NCBI GenBank assembly: GCA_964633205.1
Contig: CAZWFN010000003.1
Span: 33,953-97,952 of the forward strand
Source: CAYVQE01 sp964633205
Lineage (GTDB): Bacteria > Myxococcota > B64-G9
Direction of reading: 5' to 3'
DNA: 64,000 nucleotides
In this document: positions 51,651 through 59,137 of the stretch, one piece after another
Numbering within the stretch: position 1 is the first letter of the stretch
Layout of the letters: the number at the start of each line of letters is the position of its first letter
Position numbers and translations under genes: made by a program
Notes under the pieces: model-generated
Databases searched by the model: none
What the model was told of the DNA's origin: nothing
Seen by the model: only the letters and a program-made list of their open reading frames with translations

Positions 51651-53951
51651 ATGGCAAATCGGCAATGGCGCTGGGGCGCCTGTATATTTCTGACAGCTCT
51701 GCTGCTGGCTGCCTGCTCCGGCGGCAACACCGACACCGACGGCGGGGTGGACGGCGGGCCGGATCCGACCGCGCCGGTGGACCTGGTCGATCCCTTCATC
51801 GGCTCGGGCGGGCGCTACTTCGGCTTCGGCTCGACCTTCCCCGGCGCCTGCCTGCCCCACGGGCTGGCCAAGCCGGGCCCGGACACGGCCACCGAGCACG
51901 GCGCGGCCGAGTTCCACCACTTCTCGGGCTACCACTACGAGGATGACTACATCCACGGCTTCTCCCAGGTGCACATCTCGGGCACCGGCGCGGTGGACTA
52001 CGGCGCCCTGCTGCTGATGCCCACCAGCGGCTTCGGCCCCGACCAAACCAGCGAGAGCGGCTACCGCTCGCGCTTCGCCAAGGCCGACGAGCAGGCAACG
52101 CCGGGCTACTACGCGGTGCGGCTGGCCGACAGCGACATCCAGGTGGAGATCAGCGCCACCCGGCGCAGCGCGCTGTACCGCATCGGCTGGCCGGACGGCG
52201 AGAGCGATCCGGTGCTGGTGCTCGACGCCTCGCACGCGCTGCCCAACTGCCACGTGGAGGATGCCCGGGTGGTCGCGGCCGGCGACGGCCTGGGCGCCTC
52301 CGGCTGGGTGCACTACCACGGGGCGCTGACCGGCCGCTCGGGCGGCTTTCGGCTCTACTTCCAGCTGCGCTTCTCGCGGGCCGCCAGCGGGCGCACCGGC
52401 TTCGGCGCCGGCGGGCTGGAGCCGGGCGCCGAGCAGGTGGCGGGCCCCGAGGTCGGGCTGGCCTTTGCCTTCGCCCCGGCGGCCGATCCGCTGCTGGTGC
52501 GGGTGGGGCTGTCCTACGTCGACGGCGCCGGGGCCGCGGCCAACCTGCAGGCCGAGCAGGGCGGGGCCGACTTCGACACCATCCGCGATCGGGCCCGGCA
52601 GGCATGGGCGGCGGAGCTCGATCGGATCCGGGTCGAGGGCGGCAGCCGCGACGAGCGGGTGATGTTCTACACCGCGCTGTATCACAGCCTGCTGCACCCG
52701 ACCCTGTTCAGCGACGGCGACGGCCGCTACCCGGGCTTCGACGGTCGCATCCACACCGCCGCGGGCTGGGACTACTACAGCGACTTCTCGCTCTGGGACA
52801 CCTACCGCTGCCCGCATTCGCTCTACACCCTGCTGGTGCCCGAGCGCCACCGCGACATGCTGCGCTCGCTGCTGGCCATGGCCGCCCAGGGCGGCAGCCT
52901 GCCCAAGTGGCCGGCGGCCACCGGCTATACCGGCTGCATGATCGGCACCCCGGCCGACGTGGTGCTGGCCGAGGCCTTTCTGAAAGGCATCCAAGGGGTG
53001 GACTGGGAGGCGGCTTACGCGGCGGTCAAGTCCAACGCCACCGAGCCGCAGCCCCACGCCGGCCGGGCCCACGTGGAGCGCTACCTGGAGCTGGGCTACC
53101 TGCCGGCCGACGAGGTGGGCGGCTCGGCGGCCCGCACCCTGGAGTTCGGCGTGGCCGACGGGGCCATCGCCGCCTGGGCGGCCGCGCTGGGCCGCGAGCA
53201 GGATGCGGCCGCCTTCGGCGAGCGGGCCCGCGGCTACCGGCTGCTGTGGGATCCCGAGACGCAGTTTCTGCGCGGCAAGAACGCCGACGGCAGCTGGGCC
53301 CAAGGCGAGGACGGCTTCGAGCCGCTGGACTGGAACGCGCCCTGGTACACCGAGGGCACCGCCTGGCAGTACAGCTGGCTGGCGCCCCACGACCCGCAGG
53401 GCCTGCTGGATCTGTTCCCCTCGCGCCAGGCCGCGCTGGACAAGCTCGAGGCCCTGTTCGCCACCCCCGAACCCGAGGATCCGCTGGGCGAGTTTCTGCC
53501 CGACGTCTACTACTGGCACGGCAACGAGCCCGACATCCACGCCGTCTACCTGTTCAACGACCTGGGCCGGGCCGACCGCACCCAGTACTGGGTGCGCCGC
53601 CTGCTGGCCGACGAGTACGGCACCGGCGCCGACGGGCTGCCCGGCAACGACGACCTGGGCACCATGTCGGCCTGGTACGTGTTCTCGGCCGCCGGCTTCT
53701 ACCCCAGCGCCGGCCAGACCTGGTACTGGCTGGGCAGCCCTTTGTTCGAGCGGGTGGTCTTCGAGCTCGGCGGCGGCGGCCGGCTCGAGCTGCGCGCCCC
53801 CGGCGCCTCGGCCGAGCGGCGCTACATCCAGTCCATCCGCCTCGACGGCCGGGACCTGGCCGCGCCGCGGCTGGAGCACGCCGACATCGCCGGCGGCGCG
53901 CTGCTGGAGCTGGATCTGGCCGCCAGCCCCGGCGACTGGGGCGTCGAGTAG
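51651..53951 (+). CDS. GH92-family alpha-mannosidase lipoprotein
   Basis: The start is ATG 51651 (MANRQWRWGACIFLTALLLAAC); the lipobox puts Cys at residue 22, and a GNTDTDGGVDGG linker follows. The mature protein has GH92 hallmarks in order: VDPFIGSGGRYFGFGSTFPG, HFSGYHYEDDYIHGFSQVHISGTG (in two parts), WDYYSDFSLWDTYR, YTEGTAWQYSWLAPHD and the metal-associated catalytic loop GNDDLGTMSAWYVF with N666, D667 and D668. GH92 enzymes are calcium-dependent exo-alpha-mannosidases acting on N-glycan or yeast-mannan ends. Lipid anchoring fits glycan scavenging at the cell surface, for example from prey or eukaryotic material. The product is 766 residues, normal for the family. Confidence 0.95.
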   Translation: MANRQWRWGACIFLTALLLAACSGGNTDTDGGVDGGPDPTAPVDLVDPFIGSGGRYFGFGSTFPGACLPHGLAKPGPDTATEHGAAEFHHFSGYHYEDDYIHGFSQVHISGTGAVDYGALLLMPTSGFGPDQTSESGYRSRFAKADEQATPGYYAVRLADSDIQVEISATRRSALYRIGWPDGESDPVLVLDASHALPNCHVEDARVVAAGDGLGASGWVHYHGALTGRSGGFRLYFQLRFSRAASGRTGFGAGGLEPGAEQVAGPEVGLAFAFAPAADPLLVRVGLSYVDGAGAAANLQAEQGGADFDTIRDRARQAWAAELDRIRVEGGSRDERVMFYTALYHSLLHPTLFSDGDGRYPGFDGRIHTAAGWDYYSDFSLWDTYRCPHSLYTLLVPERHRDMLRSLLAMAAQGGSLPKWPAATGYTGCMIGTPADVVLAEAFLKGIQGVDWEAAYAAVKSNATEPQPHAGRAHVERYLELGYLPADEVGGSAARTLEFGVADGAIAAWAAALGREQDAAAFGERARGYRLLWDPETQFLRGKNADGSWAQGEDGFEPLDWNAPWYTEGTAWQYSWLAPHDPQGLLDLFPSRQAALDKLEALFATPEPEDPLGEFLPDVYYWHGNEPDIHAVYLFNDLGRADRTQYWVRRLLADEYGTGADGLPGNDDLGTMSAWYVFSAAGFYPSAGQTWYWLGSPLFERVVFELGGGGRLELRAPGASAERRYIQSIRLDGRDLAAPRLEHADIAGGALLELDLAASPGDWGVE

Positions 53952-54047
53952 AGCCCCCCGCACCTGCAGCGCCAGGATCTCCCAGCACTATCTGTCTGAT
54001 TTCCCAGATCGCGGCCGAGGTGGGAAACCAGGGCAGCGGCCGGCCGC

Positions 54048-54075
54048 TTGACAGGCCGCCGGCGGTGATTATGTT
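54048..54075 (+). promoter_or_regulatory. Promoter of the small heat-shock genes
   Basis: -35 TTGACA (54048-54053), 16-base spacer, -10 TATGTT (54070-54075), about 98 bases before the ATG. The leader contains a GGAAC/GTTCC hairpin, and upstream lies TTTCCCA-N14-TGGGAAA. Confidence 0.6.
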
Positions 54076-54172
54076 CCGCTTCGGAACGGCCCGCTGCGGC
54101 GGTTCCAGTGACGAGAGCGCGACCCCCCGCGGGGGGCCGGGATGAGGTCAACCCAATCGAGGAGGTGGGGCC

Positions 54173-54613
54173 ATGGCACTGGTGCGTTGGCTCGACGAGG
54201 ACGATTTCTGGAATCGATTCAACCGCTGGCAGCGCGAGGTGGATCGCTGGTGGGGCGGAGAGCGTACGACCGGCCGCACGCCGAGCGTCTACCCGCCGAT
54301 CAACATCTACGACGACGGCGAGAGCTTCGTGGCCCGGGCCGAGTTGCCCGGGGTGAATCCCGAGAACGTGGACGTGACCGTGACCGGCGCCACGCTGACG
54401 CTGCGCGGCCAGCGTCAGATCGAGCCGGCCGGGGAGAACTGCTGCTACCACCGCCGCGAGCGCTCGACCGGCGAGTTCCGCCGCGCCTTCACCCTGCCCG
54501 AGCAGGTGGACTCGAGCAAGGTGGTGGCCAGCGCCAGCAACGGTGTGCTGGAGATCCTGCTGCCGCGGGCCGAGATGGCCAAGCAGCGCCGGATCGAAGT
54601 CAAGACCTCGTGA
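54173..54613 (+). CDS. Small heat-shock protein (Hsp20/alpha-crystallin family)
   Basis: ATG 54173 has GAGGTGGG upstream; the product is 146 residues. A Trp- and Arg-rich N-terminal arm of about 35 residues (WLDEDDFWNRFNRWQREVDRWW) precedes the alpha-crystallin domain: PPINIYDDGESFVARAELPGV, VDVTVTGATLTLRGQR, GEFRRAFTLPEQVD and NGVLEILLPRAE. It acts as an ATP-independent holdase that keeps unfolding proteins soluble. It is followed 17 bases later by a second sHsp gene, with which it probably forms mixed oligomers. Confidence 0.95.
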   Translation: MALVRWLDEDDFWNRFNRWQREVDRWWGGERTTGRTPSVYPPINIYDDGESFVARAELPGVNPENVDVTVTGATLTLRGQRQIEPAGENCCYHRRERSTGEFRRAFTLPEQVDSSKVVASASNGVLEILLPRAEMAKQRRIEVKTS

Positions 54614-54630
54614 GCCGGGGGAGGTGGATC

Positions 54631-55038
54631 ATGAGCGACGAGAAGAAAGAGCTCGAAGTCAGCCAGAAGAAGGAGATCGCCCAGGAGCAGGGTGAGCCGA
54701 CCCGGCAGGGCGTGATGTTCGTGCCCGAGGTCGACATCACCGAGGACGAGGAGGGCATCACCCTGTACGCCGACATGCCCGGGTTGCGCAAGGACGACCT
54801 GGACATCGACGTGCGCGAGGGCGTGTTGACCCTGACCGCCCCGGTGGAGCAGCCGCCCGAGAACCGCAAGCTGATCTACCAGGAGTACGCCATCGGCGGC
54901 TTCCAGCGGCGCTTCAACCTCGGCGAAGGCATCGACCAGGAAAACATCTCCGGCCGGCTGGACAACGGCGTGCTGACCCTGCGCCTGCCCAAGGCCCCGG
55001 AGCACAAGCCGCGCAAGATCGACATCAAGACCAGCTAG
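54631..55038 (+). CDS. Small heat-shock protein (Hsp20/alpha-crystallin family), second copy
   Basis: ATG 54631 (MSDEKKELEVSQKKEIAQEQ) has GGGGGAGG about six bases upstream; the product is 135 residues. The N-terminal arm is short and strongly charged, unlike the Trp-rich arm of the first copy, so it likely assembles differently. The crystallin domain reads VDITEDEEGITLYADMPGL, LDIDVREGVLTLTAPVE, GGFQRRFNLGEGID and NGVLTLRLPKAPEHKPRKI. Low similarity to the partner suggests an old duplication. Class-A/class-B sHsp pairs are a known arrangement. A 12-bp inverted repeat follows. Confidence 0.95.
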   Translation: MSDEKKELEVSQKKEIAQEQGEPTRQGVMFVPEVDITEDEEGITLYADMPGLRKDDLDIDVREGVLTLTAPVEQPPENRKLIYQEYAIGGFQRRFNLGEGIDQENISGRLDNGVLTLRLPKAPEHKPRKIDIKTS

Positions 55039-55055
55039 CGCGGCTGAACCCCACC

Positions 55056-55100
55056 CTCGACCGCGGGTCGTGCCCTCACTGTGCCGCGCCCGCGGTCGAG
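55056..55100. terminator. Inverted repeat between convergent genes, possible bidirectional terminator
   Basis: CTCGACCGCGGG (55056-55067) and CCCGCGGTCGAG (55089-55100) are perfect 12-base arms with a 21-base loop. It lies between the sHsp stop and the end of the minus-strand ATPase gene and includes the latter's last codons. There is no T tract. Confidence 0.5.
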
Positions 55101-56242
55101 CCGCTCAACCCATCGGACCACAGTGCGTCTAGGAACTCCTCCCAGTGCATAGCGTGGATGCCGTCGTTGTTCCGGGCCAGGGGATCCTGGGAGACCAGGA
55201 ACAAGCGCTCGATGATCCCCTCTTCCTGCAGCGCCCGCAGTCCGCGAAAGTCGGCCGGTCCGATCTTGGCACTGGCCTTGACCTCGACGGCCAGATTCGA
55301 GCCGATGATGAAGTCCACCTCTTGGCCGTGGGTGGAGCGCCAGTAGGACAGGCGGCGCCGGTCTCTGCGGTAGCTGAGCCAGGCCCGCAGTTCCATGCCG
55401 ATGAAATGCTCGAAGGCCTTGCCGTAGAGGTTGGAGTTGCGCTCCAGATGCTGCGTGCCGCACAGCGTGTGGGTGACGCCGGGGTCGAAGAGATAGAATT
55501 TGGCCCGCCGGATGGCCTTGCGTTTTTTTGACTCGGTCCAGGCCGGCAGCATGAAACCGAGCAGTGTGTCTTCCAGCAAGGCCAGGTACTCGCGCACGGT
55601 GGATGGGGCGACCTGACAGTCGCTGCCCAGGCTGGTCAGATTGATCATCTCGCCGCTGGCCAGGGCGATGGTCTCCAGAAATCGGGAGAAGGGCGGCAGC
55701 TTGCGCACCAGCCCCTCGGCTTGGATCTCCTCGCTCAGGTAGGTATTGACGTAGGCGTTGAGTTCTTCTTCGGGATAGGCGCTCAGGTAGACCGCTGGCA
55801 GCCCGCCATATAGTAGGTAGCGGTTCAGGTCGAAGTCTGGGATTTCCTTCCTGCACAGGGGAAAGAGTCGGGCCTGCCAGACTCGACCAGCCAGCAGGTT
55901 GGCCTGGCCCCGACGCAGCTTGCGGGCCGAAGATCCGGTGAGCAGGAAGGTGATCTTTTCATTTTCGATGAGCCGATGCACTTCGTTGAGCAGATCCGGG
56001 ATGCGCTGGATTTCGTCGATGACCACGCACTCATGCTTCCGGGCCTTGATGATGGACTCGAGTTCGTAGGGTCTCGCGGACAGGGTCAGGTAGTTCCGGG
56101 AGTCCAGCAGATCGATGACCGCGGCCGAATCCGGGAGTTGGCGTCGGATAAGGGTCGTTTTTCCAGTGGCCCGAGGGCCGAACAAAAAAAATGATTTCTT
56201 TTCAAGAAGTTCAGGTAAATTCAGGATTCTGCTTAGTTCCAT
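55076..56242 (-). CDS. AAA ATPase with C-terminal DUF4143 (AAA_14 family)
   Basis: The start at ATG 56242 (MELSRILNLPELLEKKSFF) is favoured by GGAG nine bases upstream; ATG 56257 adds five residues without a ribosome site. The product is 388 residues. Walker A is GPRATGKTTL, Walker B is CVVIDEIQRIPD, and sensor 1 is FLLTGSSARKL. A DUF4143 region follows, with NLTSLGSDCQVAPSTVREYLALLEDTLLGF (winged-helix-like) and a PD-(D/E)xK-like end GQEVDFIIGSNLAVEVKAS. The family is widespread, often singleton and scattered by transfer; its biochemical role is not established. Base composition is less GC-rich than flanking genes, and the promoter is embedded in a palindrome. Confidence 0.88.
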   Translation of the reverse strand: MELSRILNLPELLEKKSFFLFGPRATGKTTLIRRQLPDSAAVIDLLDSRNYLTLSARPYELESIIKARKHECVVIDEIQRIPDLLNEVHRLIENEKITFLLTGSSARKLRRGQANLLAGRVWQARLFPLCRKEIPDFDLNRYLLYGGLPAVYLSAYPEEELNAYVNTYLSEEIQAEGLVRKLPPFSRFLETIALASGEMINLTSLGSDCQVAPSTVREYLALLEDTLLGFMLPAWTESKKRKAIRRAKFYLFDPGVTHTLCGTQHLERNSNLYGKAFEHFIGMELRAWLSYRRDRRRLSYWRSTHGQEVDFIIGSNLAVEVKASAKIGPADFRGLRALQEEGIIERLFLVSQDPLARNNDGIHAMHWEEFLDALWSDGLSGSTAGAAQ

Positions 56243-56271
56243 GGACAGCAACTCCATTGCAGTTAATCCGT

Positions 56272-56298
56272 ATAAACAACGATAGCATCGCTGTTTAT
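56272..56298. repeat. Dyad element 1: ATAAACAACGA-N5-TCGCTGTTTAT
   Basis: Arms of 11 bases match except for one position. The element covers the -10 and start region of the 56242 promoter, the place of a repressor operator. Confidence 0.75.
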
Positions 56299-56307
56299 CA
56301 AAGTCAA
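56279..56307 (-). promoter_or_regulatory. Promoter of the DUF4143 ATPase gene
   Basis: Minus-strand -35 TTGACT (56307-56302), 17-base spacer, -10 TATCGT (56284-56279). The start site near 56272 gives a leader of about 30 bases. Confidence 0.6.
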
Positions 56308-56378
56308 CCAGCCCTGAGCGGAATCTTGATCGGGCCGTGGAAGGCGTGGAAGGGGACGGCGTGGAAGGGGACGGAGGG

Positions 56379-56405
56379 AGGGGTGTCCGGAATTCGGACA
56401 CCCCT
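56379..56405. repeat. Inverted repeat AGGGGTGTCCG-GAATT-CGGACACCCCT
   Basis: Perfect 11-base arms with a five-base centre. It could fold as a hairpin in RNA or act as a protein site. Confidence 0.8.
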
Positions 56406-56541
56406 GTCAGATTCCTGGGTTCTCCACCTGGGATGGGAGACATGGGAAAGCCCAGAGCAGTACCATTCCACCAGAGCTGTATACGCTATCGAAGCAGTTT
56501 CTGCGAAGGAATGGTATACACAGCGTCGCTATCGCTGTCCG

Positions 56542-56578
56542 TCCGGATAAACAGCGATGACGTCGCTGTTTATCCGGA
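56542..56578. repeat. Dyad element 2, 16-base perfect arms
   Basis: TCCGGATAAACAGCGA (56542-56557), spacer TGACG, TCGCTGTTTATCCGGA (56563-56578). The inner 11 bases of each arm match element 1, with the same five-base spacing. Confidence 0.88.
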
Positions 56579-56665
56579 AGCTTTCGAGCTTGAAGTCGAC
56601 GAGGTGGCTTCAGTTTTTCGGAGCTGACCGGTCCTCGTCCGGGTTCCCGACCGGGTAGGCGGGTC

Positions 56666-56693
56666 TTGACCGGGGCGGTAGGTGGGGTAGACT
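56666..56693 (+). promoter_or_regulatory. Promoter of the J-protein-like gene
   Basis: -35 TTGACC (56666-56671), 16-base spacer, -10 TAGACT (56688-56693), about 52 bases before ATG 56745. Confidence 0.5.
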
Positions 56694-56744
56694 CGCTTCG
56701 TTCCCGGGCTCCACATGGGCTCCACAGCGTGACGGAGGGTGTTG

Positions 56745-57374
56745 ATGGCTAGGGACTTCTTCGTGGTGTTGGGCGTGGCGCCGGACGCTGATCTGGATCG
56801 CATCCGCAGCGCCTACCGCGACCTGGTGCGCCTCTACCAGCCCCGGCTGGAGGCGGTTCGCCGGCCGCAGCCCGACGAACCGGCGACCGAAGACGAGAGC
56901 GCGGCGACCGAGGAGGGCATCCAGCAGATCCAGCTCGACCTGTCGCGCAAGCCGGTGACCGCCCGCCGCGGTGCGCCGCCGCGGCCGCCTGGCGCCCGCG
57001 ACGAGGATCGCTACACCGAGCTCGACGAGCAGCTGGCCGGCTGGGTGCCGGGCCTGTTCCACTCCGACCGCCAGAGCCCGCGGCACAAGGACCTGTTCGT
57101 CGAGCTGGCGCTGCGCCCGGCCGAGGCCCGCGCCGGCGGCCTGATGCCGCTGGAGATCCCGGTCGAGGTGCGCTGTCCGGACTGCGATGGCACAGCCCCG
57201 GCCGAGCGGTTGAGCTGTGCTACCTGCGACAACCGCGGCTGGCTGGTCGAGCACCGCGCGCTGGAGATCGCGGTGCCGCCCGGCGTGGCCGACGGCACCC
57301 GCGTCAAGCTGTCGCTGCGGGACGTCGGCCTGCCGGCCACCGAGCTGCACGTGCTGGTGACCGTCGAGCGCTGA
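56745..57374 (+). CDS. DnaJ-like protein with degenerate J-domain (209 aa)
   Basis: ATG 56745 (MARDFFVVLGVAPDADLDRI) follows GGAGGG by four bases; a GTG lies two codons upstream. The first 40 residues match a J-domain (RDFFVVLGVAPDADLDRIRSAYRDLVRLY), but the HPD tripeptide that activates Hsp70 is replaced by QPR. A variable charged linker follows. Residues about 140-165 have one CxxC pair of pairs (VRCPDCDG...LSCATCDNRGW), half of the usual DnaJ zinc region, and then a DnaJ C-terminal-like strand set (LEIAVPPGVADGTRVKLSLRDVG) typical of the substrate-binding domain. It should bind clients but probably does not stimulate DnaK. The sHsps nearby suggest protein quality control. Confidence 0.82.
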   Translation: MARDFFVVLGVAPDADLDRIRSAYRDLVRLYQPRLEAVRRPQPDEPATEDESAATEEGIQQIQLDLSRKPVTARRGAPPRPPGARDEDRYTELDEQLAGWVPGLFHSDRQSPRHKDLFVELALRPAEARAGGLMPLEIPVEVRCPDCDGTAPAERLSCATCDNRGWLVEHRALEIAVPPGVADGTRVKLSLRDVGLPATELHVLVTVER

Positions 57375-57405
57375 GCGAATAAACCCAAACCCACGGGCGA
57401 TTCAG

Positions 57406-57434
57406 GTTTGAGATCACGAACCGTGATCTCAAAC
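57406..57434. terminator. Perfect hairpin between convergent genes
   Basis: GTTTGAGATCACG-AAC-CGTGATCTCAAAC: 13-base arms and a three-base loop. Copies of CCCACGGGCG lie on both sides (about 57390 and 57440). A terminator or mRNA-end structure is likely, but there is no T tract. Confidence 0.55.
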
Positions 57435-57458
57435 GGCGGGCCCACGGGCGGGTGGGGC

Positions 57459-58436
57459 TCAGTCGGACAGGGCGCGGGCGGCCAGCTCGTCGAGGGCGCG
57501 CTTGATCTCGTCGCGCAGGGCCTGGACCTGCTCGGGCTTCCAGTCGGCGCGGTCCTCGCGGATGAACGTGGTCTTGTCCTCGCGGTTGTCGAAGCGGGCC
57601 AGCGGCAGGTGGTAGACCTTGCCGTGGGCCTCGACGCGCACCGTGCCGGGCTGGTCGGACTGCTGCTCCAGCCAGTCCATGTCGTCGCAGCCGTAGTCGC
57701 CCAGCATCACGTCGATGGGCACCCCGTGGTGCAGGATGGAGCCCGGGTCATCGGGGTTGGCGCGGGCGTCGTTCTTGCGCCGCGACTCCTCGGGGGTGAC
57801 CCAGATGTAGAGGATGACCGCCTTGGACAGGATGGCGTCCGACAGCCGCGCCAGCGAGTAGCGGTAGCCGTACTCCTTGGGCAGCGGCATGGGCGAGCCC
57901 TGGGGGCCGCCGCGGGCGAACTCGATCACCAGGCTGCGGCCGTCCAACGTGTCGGGGTAGTTGTCCTGCTTCTCGGCCAAGTGATCGGCCGCCTCGGCCT
58001 CGATGGCCGCGGCCATCTCGCGCCGCAGCCCGGCGTCGAGCCCGGCCAGCCGGCGCGGCAGGCCGACCTTCTCGGCGGCGGCGTCGATGCGCTGCATCAC
58101 GTGCTCGGCGGCCGAGTCCGGCTCGACCCGTTTGCGGCTCATCAGATCGGCGTGGTCCTCGTTGACCAGCTCGATCAGGGTGCCCCAGTCCTTGGTGTCG
58201 CGAAAGGGCTTGTCCGCGGACTGGAAGAAGACCCGCGGCTGCTCGCGCTGCTCCAGCTCGTCGTCGATGCGCCGCATCAGGTGCACGTAGGGAAAGTCGT
58301 CCAGCTGCACGCTGGGGCCCATGTGGAAGTCTTGGCGGGCCTGCTCCGGGCTCAGCCCGTCGAGGTAGCGCCGCACCTCGGACTTGCCCGAGGCCGGCAG
58401 GGCCAGCAGCAGCACGGTATCGAGAATCTCGGCCAT
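57459..58436 (-). CDS. P-loop NTPase of unknown function (325 aa)
   Basis: ATG 58436 (MAEILDTVLLLALPASGKSE) has AGGAGT seven bases upstream. The N-terminal strand and PASGKSE loop form a short Walker A of the kinase/adenylate-kinase type. Further motifs are VQLDDFPYVHLMRRID, a helix with EKQDNYPDTLDGRSLVIEFARGG, ILSKAVILYIWVTPEESRRKN, and GVPIDVMLGDYGCDDMDWL. The pattern fits a small-molecule or RNA kinase-like P-loop protein; I know of similar uncharacterised proteins in anaerobic deltaproteobacteria but no function. The longer frame to 58502 would cross the promoter. Confidence 0.75.
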   Translation of the reverse strand: MAEILDTVLLLALPASGKSEVRRYLDGLSPEQARQDFHMGPSVQLDDFPYVHLMRRIDDELEQREQPRVFFQSADKPFRDTKDWGTLIELVNEDHADLMSRKRVEPDSAAEHVMQRIDAAAEKVGLPRRLAGLDAGLRREMAAAIEAEAADHLAEKQDNYPDTLDGRSLVIEFARGGPQGSPMPLPKEYGYRYSLARLSDAILSKAVILYIWVTPEESRRKNDARANPDDPGSILHHGVPIDVMLGDYGCDDMDWLEQQSDQPGTVRVEAHGKVYHLPLARFDNREDKTTFIREDRADWKPEQVQALRDEIKRALDELAARALSD

Positions 58437-58473
58437 GGTTCGCACTCCTATCGCGGTTGTTTCGACGCGCTCC

Positions 58474-58502
58474 AGGCTACCGGGCGGCGGGGGGCATTTC
58501 AA
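58474..58502 (-). promoter_or_regulatory. Promoter of the 58436 P-loop gene
   Basis: Minus-strand -35 TTGAAA (58502-58497), 17-base spacer, -10 TAGCCT (58479-58474). The leader is about 30 bases. Confidence 0.6.
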
Positions 58503-58544
58503 GCGATAGCGTAAGTGATTCGGCGGCCGGGACCGGCGGCGGGG

Positions 58545-58967
58545 TCAGGCGGAGCCGCCGCTCATCTGCTCGTGCTCGGCGGCCAGCTCGGCCAGCAGCT
58601 TGCCCAGCGGCCAGCTCTCGCTGGTGGGGGTCAGGGTGGCCCACAGCGGGTGGCTGTGGCCCAGCTTGCGCCAGGCGGTCATCAGCATGTGCAGCTCGTC
58701 GCCGCGCAGCCCGGCCATGACGATGGCGCGGGCCAGCCCCGATTCGCTGCCCCGGTTGTGCTCGTTGGGCAGCTCGAGCAGCTGGCCCAGGGTCCGATCC
58801 TGCTCGGCCTCGGTGGCGAAGACCACCGGCAGGTTCTCGAGCCCGTCGGCCAGGCCCAGCAGGTGCTCCTGCTCGGTGAGGTCCAGCCCACTGGCCAGCA
58901 GGCAGCGCGGGCCGTAGAGCCGGGCCTTTTCTTGGTCGATGCGCTCGAAGCCACCCTGATCGGACAT
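58545..58967 (-). CDS. DUF3783 family protein (140 aa)
   Basis: ATG 58967 (MSDQGGFERIDQEKARLYG) has GGGAGG upstream. The protein fits the DUF3783 pattern I remember: LYGPRCLLASGLDLTEQEHLLGLADGL, LPVVFATEAEQDRTLGQLLEL, then GLARAIVMAGLRGDELHMLMTAWRKLG and a P-x-WATLTPTSESWPL motif before a C-terminal helix. No catalytic role is known; the family is common in anaerobes and deltaproteobacteria. It is about 108 bases upstream of the P-loop gene, but each has its own promoter. Confidence 0.75.
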   Translation of the reverse strand: MSDQGGFERIDQEKARLYGPRCLLASGLDLTEQEHLLGLADGLENLPVVFATEAEQDRTLGQLLELPNEHNRGSESGLARAIVMAGLRGDELHMLMTAWRKLGHSHPLWATLTPTSESWPLGKLLAELAAEHEQMSGGSA

Positions 58968-59001
58968 GCGCGCCTCCCGCCGCTGATCGGGTCTGGAGCC
59001 A

Positions 59002-59030
59002 TGCTTACGGGAGATCCCCGATGCGGTCAA
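59002..59030 (-). promoter_or_regulatory. Promoter of the DUF3783 gene
   Basis: Minus-strand -35 TTGACC (59030-59025), 17-base spacer, -10 TAAGCA (59007-59002). Confidence 0.5.
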
Positions 59031-59137
59031 GAAACGGGCCGGGCCGCAGCCGGTTCTCGGCCCGCCGTTGCCGGAATGGATGAAGCCGCCCTTGAAGCGC
59101 GGGCGCTGCTGCGGGAGGATGGCGGCCGGAGGTGAGC

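Larger units (their letters stand above)
56243..56744. other. Palindrome-rich intergenic region (502 bp)
   Basis: This gap between divergent genes is AT-richer than the surroundings. It carries two related dyads (56272-56298, 56542-56578), a partial third (56519-56538), an 11-base inverted repeat (56379-56405), two 15-bp tandem units CGTGGAAGGGGACGG (56345-56374), and TACCATTCC/GGAATGGTA arms (56461-56469, 56508-56516). I see no credible gene. Confidence 0.75.
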
